Shown here: positions 1-7,324 of the stretch, piece after piece | Position numbering within the stretch: the first letter of the stretch is position 1 | Layout of the letters: every line of letters starts with the position of its first letter | Assembly: GCA_030151725.1 (NCBI GenBank) | Contig: JASLDD010000098.1 | Location: 1 to 28,967 of the forward strand | Source: Solirubrobacteraceae bacterium | GTDB taxonomy: Bacteria; Actinomycetota; Thermoleophilia; Solirubrobacterales; Solirubrobacteraceae | Direction: 5' to 3' | Length of the DNA stretch: 28,967 bases | Notes under the pieces: model-generated | Told to the model about the DNA's origin: nothing | Seen by the model: the letters and a program-made list of their open reading frames with translations, nothing else | The model's database searches: none | Program-made: the position numbers and the translations under genes

Positions 1-43
1 GGCTGCTCGACCTCCTCAGCGGCCCGCCGGAGGTCGAGCAGCC
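1..43. repeat. 14-bp perfect inverted repeat inside smc at the window edge
   Basis: Arms at 1-14 and 30-43 (GGCTGCTCGACCTC and its exact reverse complement) are separated by 15 nt. It lies in the hinge-coding part of smc, where it encodes LLDL on one arm and EVEQ on the other. The left arm begins at the first base of the window, so it may be longer. It could be chance in biased codons or an end-of-contig artefact. Confidence 0.6.
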
Positions 44-1628
44 TGAGCGCTCCCGCCGCCGGCTCGGTCACGGAACGCCCATTGCTTGCCGACGAACCGG
101 AACTCGCCAGCAGCGCCGTGCCCCCGTCGGGGCCGGCGCCGTCCAGGACCGCCTCCGCACCCGGCACATCGTTCACGAGAGCCGCGTCCAGACGGCCCCC
201 CAGTGCGGCAGCAAGCGCGAGCTCAAAGCCGTCGCGCACGCTCAGCTCCTCGCTCAGCGCCTTGGGCGAGTCTCCACCGCTGCCCGCCCCCACGCGCGCG
301 TGCCCGCGCAGGAACTGGTTGGCTGCCGCCAGCTCAGCACCAATGCGGGCGGCCTCGCGCCGAGCCTCCTGGACAGCTCGCTCAGCTGCAGCAAGACGCG
401 TGCGCGCCTGCTCAGCTTGGGCGTCGATGCTCGCGCGCGTGGCGCGTGCCGCCTCGACGTCGCCCTCGATCGTTTGTGCAAGTGCACGCTGGCGCTCGCC
501 TTCCTGTGCAAGACCTGCAATCTCGCGCTCGATCTCGAGCGCGCGCCCCTCCTCCAGCTTGGCGAGCTCCGCTTCCAATACAGCGATGCGCTCCTCGCCC
601 GCAAGCGACTGCTCCTCGGCTCCGCTCGGCGAGCCGGCTTCGCCGAGGCTCTCAAGCTCCTGCTCAAGACGTGTGATCCGACGCCCCAGCGCCTGGGCCC
701 CCGACGCGACCTGCTCGCCACGGAGCGTCAACCGCTCACGCCCTGAGCGTGCCTCATACACTCGGCGCGAGAGGGCGTCGTGGCGCTCGGCGCGCTCGGA
801 GAGCACCCGCTCGGCGGCGCCACGTCGGTCAATCGTCTCTTGGAGCTTGACCTCCGCCTCACCGCGTGCGGCGCGTGCCCCCGCAACAGTCGTCTCAGCG
901 GACTGGAGCTCTACGCGTCGAGCCTGGGCCGCATCGCGCGCCAACTCCAGGCGAGCCTCGAGGATCTGACGCTCCAGGCGCTCGTGCAGCTCGGCCGCTT
1001 CGGCCTGGCGCTTGAGCGGGCGCAGACGCGTGCGCGCCTCGCGCTCGATATCGAGCGCCCGATCGAGGTTCTCCTGCGTGCGCTCCAGCTTCAGCTGCGC
1101 CCTCCGGCGGCGCTTGCGGTGCTTGCCGAGGCCCGCCGCCTCCTCGATCAACAGACGACGCTCGCGCGGCTTTGAAGTGACGATCGCATCGACGCGTCCC
1201 TGGGAGATGACCGAGTGGGTCTCCTTCCCCAGACCTGTGTCGGAGAGGACCTCGATCACGTCCGTCAGCCGGCAGCGCGCGCCGTTCAGGCGATAGCCGC
1301 CCTCGCCGTTTCGATCGAGGCGACGCACGATCGAGATCTCACTCAGCGGCAGATCCACGGTGCCATCGGAGTTGTCGAGCACGATCTCCACCTCGGCGGC
1401 GCTGCGCGCCTGCACGCCACGGCCGCCGCCAAAGATCACGTCCTGCATGGATTGGCCGCGGATCGCCAACGGAGACTGCTCGCCCATCGCCCACAGCACC
1501 GCATCGGTGACATTGGACTTGCCCGATCCGTTGGGACCGACCACCACGCTCACACCCTCGCCGAAGTCTAGGCGTGTGCGATCGGGAAACGACTTGAAAC
1601 CGCTGAGCGTTAGTGACTTCAGGCGCAT
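1..1628 (-). CDS. smc: Chromosome segregation ATPase SMC, N-terminal part (runs off the left edge)
   Basis: The first about 542 residues of the structural-maintenance-of-chromosomes ATPase, which compacts and segregates the nucleoid with ScpA/ScpB. The protein starts MRLKSLTLSGFKSFPDRT, and the Walker A motif GPNGSGKSN follows at about residues 32-40. The R-loop/ABC N-lobe continues to about residue 160 (LIEEAAGLGKHRKRR), and then a long Arg/Glu/Ala-rich coiled coil runs to about 460. The last about 60 residues look like the beginning of the hinge (GFELALAAALGGRLDAALVND). The ABC signature and Walker B of the C-terminal lobe lie beyond the window. The ATG at 1628 is where the family normally begins. 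It is the last gene of the minus-strand run, 37 bp after rnc; the mutM gene often found between rnc and smc in actinobacteria is absent. Confidence 0.97.
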   Translation of the reverse strand, partial: MRLKSLTLSGFKSFPDRTRLDFGEGVSVVVGPNGSGKSNVTDAVLWAMGEQSPLAIRGQSMQDVIFGGGRGVQARSAAEVEIVLDNSDGTVDLPLSEISIVRRLDRNGEGGYRLNGARCRLTDVIEVLSDTGLGKETHSVISQGRVDAIVTSKPRERRLLIEEAAGLGKHRKRRRRAQLKLERTQENLDRALDIEREARTRLRPLKRQAEAAELHERLERQILEARLELARDAAQARRVELQSAETTVAGARAARGEAEVKLQETIDRRGAAERVLSERAERHDALSRRVYEARSGRERLTLRGEQVASGAQALGRRITRLEQELESLGEAGSPSGAEEQSLAGEERIAVLEAELAKLEEGRALEIEREIAGLAQEGERQRALAQTIEGDVEAARATRASIDAQAEQARTRLAAAERAVQEARREAARIGAELAAANQFLRGHARVGAGSGGDSPKALSEELSVRDGFELALAAALGGRLDAALVNDVPGAEAVLDGAGPDGGTALLASSGSSASNGRSVTEPAAGALRLLDLRRAAEEVEQ

Positions 1629-1636
1629 GCGGGGGC

Positions 1637-1686
1637 CATCTCAATCCTCATCCTCGCGCAACATCTCAATCCTCATCCTCGCCCAA
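1637..1686. repeat. 25-bp tandem duplication spanning the rnc stop codon
   Basis: Two head-to-tail 25-bp copies (1637-1661 and 1662-1686) differ at one base (GCGCAA versus GCCCAA on the plus strand). Read on the minus strand, the first copy encodes the end of RNase III (GEDED-stop). The second copy repeats the same codons after an ATG, giving a tiny MLREDED-stop frame between rnc and smc. It looks like a recent slippage duplication. Confidence 0.85.
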
Positions 1687-2346
1687 CGTCTCCACGGCCG
1701 CTCGCGCGGCCGCCTGCTCGGCGTGCTTCTTGCTCCTGCCCGCGCCCGCGCCCAGCTCGCGGCCGTCCACCAGCGCCGCAACCGCATACGTGCGCTCGTG
1801 CGGCGGGCCAATCTCCGCCGTGATCTCGTAGCTGACCTCCGCGCCGCGGCGTGCGAGCAGCTCCTGCAGCGCCGACTTGAAGTCCACGGGGTTCTCCAGC
1901 GCCTCCTCGATCTCCGGTCCAAAGGCCTGCACGACCGCCTCCGCCGTGCGCTCGTAGCCGGCCTGCAGATAGCAAGCTCCGATCACCGCCTCGATCACCG
2001 ACGCCAGCACCCGCTCGGTGCCCACCAGCGCGGCCGTATTGCCACGCACGCTCGCGGGCGCCGCCGCACGCAGGCGCTCGGGTAGTCCGAGGCGCTCGGC
2101 CACCGCTCGACACGATGCCCCCGAGACCGCCTGTGCGCGGATCTTCGTGAGCCTCCCCGCACCGAATCGCTCCGCCTCCAAGCGTGGATACAGGTGCGTG
2201 GTGACCGCCAGCGCGAGCACGCTGTCGCCGAGGAACGCCAGGCGGGTGTAGGAGTCGCTGCGACGCTCGCTCCAGGAAGCATGCGTGAAGACCTGGCGTG
2301 CGAGATCCTCGGGCAGCTCCTCCAGGAGCTCCGCCAGCAGCATCAT
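1666..2346 (-). CDS. rnc: Ribonuclease III family protein with a depleted active site
   Basis: Double-stranded-RNA endonuclease family, normally acting in rRNA precursor processing. The 226-aa protein has an N-terminal RNase III domain (about 1-150) and a C-terminal dsRNA-binding domain (about 153-221, with the RSKKHAEQAAARAAVE helix). The signature reads RLAFLGDSVL instead of the usual RLEFLGDS. Aligned by eye to E. coli RNase III, E38 is T34, E41 is A37, E65 is A63 and D114 is S116 (LASVIEAVIG); only D45 (D41) and E117 (E119) remain. Family membership is secure, but cleavage activity is doubtful. The start is the ATG at 2346, which overlaps the acpP stop (ATGA). A longer frame reaching 2916 is open only because it shadows acpP and plsX. 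Its position acpP-rnc-smc is the classical one. Confidence 0.92.
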   Translation of the reverse strand: MMLLAELLEELPEDLARQVFTHASWSERRSDSYTRLAFLGDSVLALAVTTHLYPRLEAERFGAGRLTKIRAQAVSGASCRAVAERLGLPERLRAAAPASVRGNTAALVGTERVLASVIEAVIGACYLQAGYERTAEAVVQAFGPEIEEALENPVDFKSALQELLARRGAEVSYEITAEIGPPHERTYAVAALVDGRELGAGAGRSKKHAEQAAARAAVETLGEDED

Positions 2347-2612
2347 CGCCCCACATTGGGGGTCCCCTCGCTGTGCGCAAGCACGAAGTCCACCGCCGCG
2401 CCCACCGTGAGGATGCCGGCGGCCTGCTCGTCGGACATGCTCACGCCATAGGTGTCCTCGAGCTCTTGGACCAGCGTGTACAGATCGAGCGAGTCCGCCT
2501 CGAGATCCTCCCTGAAGCGAGTCCGCTCGGAGATCTGCTGCGCGTCCACGTCGAGCTCGTCGGCGAGGTGAGCGCGGATCAACTCGAATATGGGCTCGCG
2601 GGCATCGCTCAT
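2343..2612 (-). CDS. acpP: Acyl carrier protein
   Basis: Small acidic carrier (89 aa) that holds the growing fatty acid on a 4'-phosphopantetheine arm. The attachment site is the Ser of EADSLDLYTLV (S41), followed by the helix II/III sequence QELEDTYGVSMSDEQA. The length is slightly above the usual 75-80 aa owing to a C-terminal tail (HSEGTPNVGR). It sits between plsX and rnc with ATGA overlaps on both sides (start 2612 over the plsX stop, stop over the rnc start), so the three are translationally coupled. PlsX next door exchanges acyl groups between ACP and phosphate. The arm comes from CoA, whose penultimate enzyme CoaD is encoded about 4 kb upstream. No fabD/fabG/fabF genes accompany it here. 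Confidence 0.95.
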   Translation of the reverse strand: MSDAREPIFELIRAHLADELDVDAQQISERTRFREDLEADSLDLYTLVQELEDTYGVSMSDEQAAGILTVGAAVDFVLAHSEGTPNVGR

Positions 2613-3694
2613 CCTGCTCCGGGCAGGCTAGCGTCCGCCACGGACAGCGGCGAGCGCCTGAGCGCGCCCGCCTGCTCCAGCGCGCGGTGGGTCTGGCCGA
2701 CGATGTCCTCGCGTGCGCCCTGCTCGGCGCGCAGGATGGCCTGAGCGAAGCCGGTGCGCGTGAAACGGCCGTGGGGCACCACACCGAGACGGCGCAGGCC
2801 CAGCAGATAGGCGCCCCCGTTTGCCTCCGGGTCGATCTCGTCGCGAAACGAGCGCAGCGCCCCGCGCAGAAGCGCGCCGCCGAGCTTGGCCTTCGTGGAG
2901 GACATCGCCGCCTCACGGACGGCTCCCAGCATCGTCTGCGAGACCGCCTCCATCAGCTTCAGCGCCACGTTGCCCGTGAAGCCGTCGGTCACGATCACGT
3001 CGGCCACGCCGCCCATCACGTCGCCACCCTCGACATTGCCGACGAACTCAAAGGCATCCAGTCCCGCGCCGACGCGCTCCACCAGCTCGGCATGAGCCTC
3101 GAGCACCAGCGCACTGCCGCGCTCGGACTCCTCGCCGTTGGACAGAAGCCCCACGCGCGGACGCTCCACATCCAGCACCACGCGCGCGAGCGCTGCTCCC
3201 ATGAACGCGAACTGGACGAGGTGCTCCCGCCGGGCCTCCGCGTTGGCGCCGACGTCGAGCAGCGTCACCGGCCGATGCGGTACCGGCAGCGGGATCGCCA
3301 AGGCAGGCCGATAGATGCCGCGCGCGCGTTTGATGTTGAAGGTGCCCGCAGCCAACGCCGCACCGGTGGCGCCGGCACAGACGAGCGCCTGAGCACGGTC
3401 CTCCGCAACGGCCCGCGCGGCCTGCACGATCGATGCCTCGGGTGTGCTGCGGGCCGCGCCGACGGGGTCTGTGGCCTTGGCGATCGAAATCGGCGCATCG
3501 ACGACCTCGATGCCTGCGGGCAGTGTGCTTGGAAGGCCCATCTCGGCGACCGGCCCAAACAGCAGCACACCCACCCCGCGCCCAGCAGCAAGCATTGCGC
3601 CGGCGGCAACCTCGGCGGGGCCCAGGTCGGCGCCGTTGCAGTCGACCGCCACAACCGGCTGGGTCTCCTGTGCGGGCGAGGTCCCCGACCTCAC
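2609..3694 (-). CDS. plsX: Phosphate acyltransferase PlsX
   Basis: Converts acyl-ACP and phosphate to acyl-phosphate, the donor for PlsY in phosphatidic acid synthesis. It is peripheral at the membrane. Family landmarks are seen in order: VAVDCNGADLGP near the N-terminus, VCAGATGAALA, LLDVGANAEA, VGLLSNGEESERGS, then FVGNVEGGDVMGGVADVIVTDGFTGNVALK and a C-terminal GGAYLLGLRRLGVVPHGR. The 361-aa length fits the family (about 320-350). The first motif is more divergent than the usual VDAMGGD. The start is GTG at 3694, 6 bp after the rpmF stop. The rpmF-plsX-acpP order is conserved in many bacteria. Acyl-phosphate is also the product of the FakA-type kinase encoded upstream, so both can feed the same pool. 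Confidence 0.95.
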   Translation of the reverse strand: MRSGTSPAQETQPVVAVDCNGADLGPAEVAAGAMLAAGRGVGVLLFGPVAEMGLPSTLPAGIEVVDAPISIAKATDPVGAARSTPEASIVQAARAVAEDRAQALVCAGATGAALAAGTFNIKRARGIYRPALAIPLPVPHRPVTLLDVGANAEARREHLVQFAFMGAALARVVLDVERPRVGLLSNGEESERGSALVLEAHAELVERVGAGLDAFEFVGNVEGGDVMGGVADVIVTDGFTGNVALKLMEAVSQTMLGAVREAAMSSTKAKLGGALLRGALRSFRDEIDPEANGGAYLLGLRRLGVVPHGRFTRTGFAQAILRAEQGAREDIVGQTHRALEQAGALRRSPLSVADASLPGAG

Positions 3695-3700
3695 CGCGGG

Positions 3701-3910
3701 CTAGTCGTGGTCGTGGTCGTGATCGTGATCGTGAGCTGCGGAGCTCACGATCTCACGGCCCGCATAGGTGCCGCACACCGGACAGACACGGTGCGGACGA
3801 CGCGGGCTGTGGCACTGGGGACACGCGTTGAGTGCGGGCGTGCCGATCTTGTGCTGCGCACGGCGCTTGGCGGTGCGACTGTGCGATTGCTTTTTCTTGG
3901 GGACGGCCAT
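3701..3910 (-). CDS. rpmF: 50S ribosomal protein L32 with a His-Asp repeat tail
   Basis: 69-aa large-subunit protein. MAVPKKKQSHSRTAKRRA is the typical L32 N-terminus, and the zinc-binding C+ form is shown by two CxxC pairs (CPQCHSP and CPVCGTY, residues 30-47). After the normal end (YAGREIV) there is an unusual tail, SSAA followed by five His-Asp dipeptides, encoded by a hexanucleotide repeat. It is followed at 6 bp by plsX and preceded at 57 bp by the DUF177 gene, the usual yceD-rpmF-plsX arrangement. The alternating His/Asp tail could bind metal; that is inference. Confidence 0.96.
   Translation of the reverse strand: MAVPKKKQSHSRTAKRRAQHKIGTPALNACPQCHSPRRPHRVCPVCGTYAGREIVSSAAHDHDHDHDHD
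3704..3733. repeat. Hexanucleotide repeat encoding the (His-Asp)5 tail of L32
   Basis: Five consecutive 6-bp units, three GTCGTG then two ATCGTG on the plus strand, immediately precede the rpmF stop codon. On the coding strand they read CACGAY, His-Asp. Unit number could vary by slippage without changing frame. Confidence 0.9.
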
Positions 3911-3967
3911 TGCGGTTCAGAAGGCTACCAGGGTGCGAGCGCAGGTCGGCTGCCGCTGCCTGGGGGC

Positions 3968-4486
3968 CTATTCGAGCTTGAGCTCGCGAAGCTTCGCCCA
4001 GCGCGGGTCGGGTGCGGACTCGTGGTGGTGCTCGGGGCCCGCCTCGTTGAGATCGGCCGCGCAGATCGGGCACAGGCCGGCGCAGTCCTCGCGGCACAGG
4101 ATCTTCGTCGGCATCGCCAACGCGAACGCGTCACGTGCCCAGGCCGCGAGATCGACGATCTCCTCGTGCACATAGGGGCTCTCCAGCTCCTCGCCTTCCC
4201 CAGGCCGGTCGACCTCGTGCGCATCCACCTCGATCCGGGGGGCGGCCGGCTTCAGGCAACGCATGCACGGTCCGCTGACAGCCGTGGCGAAGCGGAGGTA
4301 CAACGCGTAGCCGCCGCCGATCATCTTCGAGACGCCCAGCTCGAGGGGCACCTGGGAGGGATCGGCCTCATAGCGCTCGCTGCCGAGCATCAGCGACTCG
4401 ATCGGGACCTCGAGCTCCAGGCGACGCCCCTCCCCCGCGCTCAGCCGCAGGCCCGCAAGGTCGAAGTCATGGGTTGGGAGAGCCAT
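3968..4486 (-). CDS. yceD: DUF177 / YceD family protein
   Basis: 172-aa protein of the DUF177 family, which is linked to rpmF in most bacteria and has been connected with 23S rRNA or large-subunit assembly; the biochemical role is not settled. Visible features are an N-terminal beta-rich part (about 1-70), a Cys pair CMRC (C74, C77) after the conserved SGPC, and the C-terminal signature CREDCAGLCPIC (C131, C135, C139, C142) followed by ADLN. That gives six cysteines in a putative zinc site. The last part (EHHHESAPDPRWAKLRELK) is the typical DPRW.KL ending. It lies 57 bp upstream of rpmF and 46 bp downstream of the acyl-CoA synthetase. The ATG at 4486 is the natural start. Confidence 0.9.
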   Translation of the reverse strand: MALPTHDFDLAGLRLSAGEGRRLELEVPIESLMLGSERYEADPSQVPLELGVSKMIGGGYALYLRFATAVSGPCMRCLKPAAPRIEVDAHEVDRPGEGEELESPYVHEEIVDLAAWARDAFALAMPTKILCREDCAGLCPICAADLNEAGPEHHHESAPDPRWAKLRELKLE

Positions 4487-4532
4487 CGTGAATCCAGGCT
4501 AGCGACCCACCCAACCCACGGGGCGTCTACGG

Positions 4533-6164
4533 CTAGGGCTGCGGGCTCAGCTCGCGCTTGAGGATCTTGCCGGTGGCGTTGCGCGGGAGCTCCGTTAAGA
4601 AGACGACCTCGCGCGGAACCTTGTAGCGGGCGAGGTTCTGCTTGACGTATGCCTTGATCTCATCCTCGGTGAGAGAGGTGCCGTTGCGTGGCACCACGAA
4701 TGCCTTCAGCCGCTGACCGAACTCGGCATCCTCGACGCCAACCACCGCCGCCTCCTCGATCTCGCCATGGTCGGCGAGCAGGTCCTCGACCTCCCGCGGG
4801 AAGACGTTCTCGCCTCCGCTTACGATCATTTCGTCGTCGCGCCCGTCCACGAACAGGCGCCCGCCGGAGTCGAAATGCCCGACGTCCCCGGTGCTCATCA
4901 GGCCGCCCACGATCTCCTTGCCGCCGCCACCGGTGTAGCCCTCGAACATCATCTCGTTCGCCACGAAGATGCGCCCGCCCTCGCCGGGCGCGACCTCCCG
5001 GCCCTCGGCGTCGAGCAGCTTGACGATCGTTCCGACGGGGGGGCGTCCCGCCGTTCCCGGAGCCGCGCGAAGGTCCTCGGGGGTCGCGATGGTCGCCCAG
5101 GCGACCTCCGTGGAGCCATACAGGTTGTAGAGGACCTCACCAAATGCATCCATCGCGCGGGTGGCCATCTCACCGGGAAGCGCAGATCCGCTGAGCGCGA
5201 TTATCCGTAGCGCGCTCAGGTCATAGCGGGCGATCGTCTGTGGACCGAGATCGAGGATCCGCTGCAGCATCACCGGCACCAGCGCGAGCGCCGTCGCGCG
5301 ATGATGGGCCACCGCCCTGAGCGTGTCCTCAGCGTCGAACTTGCGTCGCAACACAAGCGTCGAGGACAGCGGGAGGGCGAGCGTGAAGTGGGCAAAGCCC
5401 CACGAGTGGAACATCGGCGCGGCGATCATCGTGGTCTCGCGCGCCCGTAGAGGGATCTTGGAGAACAGCGAAGCGACGGGCTCGAGCGAGTCGGGCTGTT
5501 TGCGCGTGGCCCCCTTGGGCGCCCCTGTCGTGCCCGACGTGAGGATCACCACCCGGCCTTTTTCCGCCGGGGGGGTCAGTTCGGATCTGTCCCCCCGAGC
5601 GATCAGATCCTCGAGCAGCGGGACGTTCGCATCGACAGACGTTTCGCCGCCGGTGCGTAGCTCACTCCAGGCGACGAAGCGTTTGCGTGTGGCGGCACCC
5701 TCCCCCACGAGGTCGGCGAACTCCTCGTCATAGATCACGGCCACAGGATTCTCGCGCGCGAGCACATCGGTGATCTGCGGCCCGGCGAAGGCAGTGTTCA
5801 AATAGAGGGCACTGGCTCCGAGCTTGGAGCAGGCGACGGTCGCCTCGATAAAGCCGCGGTGGTTGCGGCACATGATCGCCACCCCGTCCTGTTCTCTGAT
5901 CCCAGCCTGCTCGAGCTCGTGGGCGAGCGCGTTGGTGCGTTCGTGCACCTCCTCGAAGGTGAGCGTCCCCCGCTCATCCACGATCGCGGCACGCCCTGGG
6001 AAGCGGGCTGCCGAGCCGACGTATGCGGCTGCCGGCGTGGGTCCCCAGCGGCGCAGCGCCGCCAGCGAGCGCACTGCTCTGTCGGGGCGCACGGGCGCCG
6101 CGATGCCCGTCCCCAGCAGCGTCTTTGCGACGAAGAGCTTGTACCTGGCGGTCTGCGCGTTCAC
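4533..6164 (-). CDS. AMP-forming acyl-CoA synthetase (ANL superfamily)
   Basis: 543-aa adenylate-forming enzyme, predicted to activate a carboxylic acid (probably a fatty acid) with ATP and join it to CoA. Core motifs in order: A3 LTSGTTGAPKGA (about 209-219), MFHSWGF (about 251-257), A5 LYGSTEVAW (about 349-356), A7 STGDVG (about 424-429), A8 GRDDEMIVSGGENVFPREVE (about 441-460) and A10 PRNATGKILKREL with the catalytic Lys at about 533. No condensation or carrier domain is present, so it is not an NRPS module. The N-terminal 40 residues (MNAQTARYKLFVAKTLLG) are amphipathic and may touch membrane. It starts at GTG 6164 and lies between the SepIVA-like gene and yceD. The exact substrate cannot be read from sequence; its place in a block with fakA, plsX and acpP supports a lipid role. 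Confidence 0.93.
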   Translation of the reverse strand: MNAQTARYKLFVAKTLLGTGIAAPVRPDRAVRSLAALRRWGPTPAAAYVGSAARFPGRAAIVDERGTLTFEEVHERTNALAHELEQAGIREQDGVAIMCRNHRGFIEATVACSKLGASALYLNTAFAGPQITDVLARENPVAVIYDEEFADLVGEGAATRKRFVAWSELRTGGETSVDANVPLLEDLIARGDRSELTPPAEKGRVVILTSGTTGAPKGATRKQPDSLEPVASLFSKIPLRARETTMIAAPMFHSWGFAHFTLALPLSSTLVLRRKFDAEDTLRAVAHHRATALALVPVMLQRILDLGPQTIARYDLSALRIIALSGSALPGEMATRAMDAFGEVLYNLYGSTEVAWATIATPEDLRAAPGTAGRPPVGTIVKLLDAEGREVAPGEGGRIFVANEMMFEGYTGGGGKEIVGGLMSTGDVGHFDSGGRLFVDGRDDEMIVSGGENVFPREVEDLLADHGEIEEAAVVGVEDAEFGQRLKAFVVPRNGTSLTEDEIKAYVKQNLARYKVPREVVFLTELPRNATGKILKRELSPQP

Positions 6165-6280
6165 GTGCTGACCCTACCCAAAAGCAGGGCGCGCAGACAC
6201 ATCTCTGAATGGCTCAAATTCATCGAGGAGCGGATCTGCTTCTACGGCATGTCCAGGGCATCCCTGCCCGCGCAGAGCCG

Positions 6281-6745
6281 CTAGCTGACTTCGGCGGGCT
6301 CGTCCTTGCCCTGCAGCCGCTCGCGCCCACGCTGGACGGCGGCGATGAACTTAGAGAGGTTGATCTCAAGCGTGTTGAGGATCTCATCGGCGTAGTCCTC
6401 GGCGCCCAAGCGGATCTCACGCTCGCGGGCACGGGCGTCCTCGACGATGTCCTCCGCCGCGCGCTCGGCCTGCTTGGTGACCTCCTCCTCGCCCAGCAGT
6501 CGCTCCTGGCGCTCGCGTGCGTCTTTGATGATCCGCTCGGCCTCCTTCTTGGCCTCCGCGAGCATCTCCTGGCGCTCCTTGACGATCCAGCGTGCCTGCT
6601 TGATCTCCTCGGGGATCGTCGCGCGCATCTGGTCGAGGATGTCGTAGATCTCCTCCTTGTCGACCCGCACGGAATCGCTCAGGGGAATCGTCTTGGCGTT
6701 GTGCACCAAGTCGTCGAGCTTGTCTATGAGTACCAGGACATCCAC
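6281..6745 (-). CDS. SepIVA/DivIVA-like coiled-coil protein
   Basis: 154-aa cytoplasmic protein. An N-terminal segment (VLVLIDKLDDLVHNAKTIPLSDSVRVDKEEIYDILDQMR, quoted in part: IDKLDDLVHNAK) resembles the short DivIVA-type domain of actinobacterial SepIVA and related division proteins. It is followed by a long charged coiled coil (about 45-125: KQARWIVKERQEMLAEAKKEAE and on) and a short tail. Similar genes sit near coaD, rnc and DUF177 in mycobacteria, so a role in septation or polar envelope growth is plausible but inferred. A longer frame begins at 6778, but the GTG at 6745 is preceded by GGAGGTGG at 6 nt and fits the conserved family start (M/V-DVLVLIDKLDDLVHNAK). It resembles an ATP synthase b-subunit superficially because of the coiled coil, but has no membrane segment. 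Confidence 0.8.
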   Translation of the reverse strand: MDVLVLIDKLDDLVHNAKTIPLSDSVRVDKEEIYDILDQMRATIPEEIKQARWIVKERQEMLAEAKKEAERIIKDARERQERLLGEEEVTKQAERAAEDIVEDARAREREIRLGAEDYADEILNTLEINLSKFIAAVQRGRERLQGKDEPAEVS

Positions 6746-6751
6746 TAGAAG

Positions 6752-6759
6752 CCACCTCC
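6752..6759 (-). promoter_or_regulatory. Strong Shine-Dalgarno deciding the start of the SepIVA-like gene
   Basis: GGAGGTGG on the minus strand, 6 nt before the GTG at 6745. No comparable site precedes the upstream in-frame start at 6778. Confidence 0.8.
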
Positions 6760-6823
6760 GTGCGCCCTGCGGCCCCACGGTCCGTCAATGCGATGCCACA
6801 TAAGGTCGTCCGTCTCCATTTCG

Positions 6824-7324
6824 TCAGCGTCTCAGCTCTTCCTGCAAGCGCCGGGCCACCTCGTCGGGGACGAGATCATTGATCCGGCCTCCAAACGTCG
6901 CCAGCTCCTTGACGCCGCTCGATGAAAGGAAACTGTACTGCGGGCTCGCCATCAAGTAGACGGACTCGATTTCGGGGTCCTGGCGTCGGTTGAGCTGGTT
7001 CATCTCGAGCTCGTACTCGAAATCGGAGATCGCCCGCAGACCCTTGACGATCGCCCGCGCCCCGATCATGCGGGCGAAGTCGACCACAAGCGTCGAGAAC
7101 GGCTCCACACGCACCGTGTCCAGATCGGACAGCGCACGCTCGATGAAGCCCACCCGCTCATCGATGTCGAACAGCGCACCGCTCTTGCGCACGGAGCGGT
7201 TGACCACGGCCACGACCACTTCGTCATAGAGGTTGGCCGCGCGGCGGATCACATCGAGGTGGCCGTTGGTGATCGGGTCATAGCTGCCCGGGCATACGGC
7301 TATTGCGTTCTCAGGTCGTGTCAT
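6824..7324 (-). CDS. coaD: Phosphopantetheine adenylyltransferase
   Basis: Transfers AMP from ATP to 4'-phosphopantetheine, giving dephospho-CoA, the penultimate step of CoA synthesis. The 166-aa nucleotidyltransferase has the N-terminal PGSYDPITNGHLDVI with the (T/H)xGH motif (TNGH, 19-22), the substrate loop GLRAISDFEYELEMNQLNR (about 95-113) and the C-terminal ISSS-type motif as FLSSSGVKELA. Length and motifs are standard. The ATG start at 7324 overlaps the rsmD stop (ATGA), the common rsmD-coaD pairing. A 78-bp gap follows before the SepIVA-like gene. Its CoA product is used both by the acyl-CoA synthetase and, through the holo-ACP arm, by AcpP in the same cluster. Confidence 0.97.
   Translation of the reverse strand: MTRPENAIAVCPGSYDPITNGHLDVIRRAANLYDEVVVAVVNRSVRKSGALFDIDERVGFIERALSDLDTVRVEPFSTLVVDFARMIGARAIVKGLRAISDFEYELEMNQLNRRQDPEIESVYLMASPQYSFLSSSGVKELATFGGRINDLVPDEVARRLQEELRR

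Noticed and set aside
82..969. Plus-strand frames over the left end
   Set aside because: Antisense to the smc coiled coil, which reads through without stops to the window edge.
1666..2916. Longer RNase III start giving 416 residues
   Set aside because: The extra N-terminal part only shadows acpP and plsX; the ATG at 2346 overlaps the acpP stop and fits the family length.
3704..3733. Short tandem repeat as a CRISPR-like or satellite array
   Set aside because: It is in frame inside rpmF and encodes the His-Asp tail, with no spacers.
2687..4561. Long plus-strand open frame of 624 codons
   Set aside because: It runs antisense to plsX, rpmF and yceD, shows no family motif and its composition is that of a GC-rich shadow frame.
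6256..6269. Hairpin GGGCA-TCCC-TGCCC after the SepIVA-like gene as a terminator
   Set aside because: Only a 5-bp stem with no T-run on either strand, so an intrinsic terminator is not supported.
6165..6280. Possible small gene between the acyl-CoA synthetase and the SepIVA-like gene
   Set aside because: No frame with a start, Shine-Dalgarno and plausible composition; treated as intergenic.
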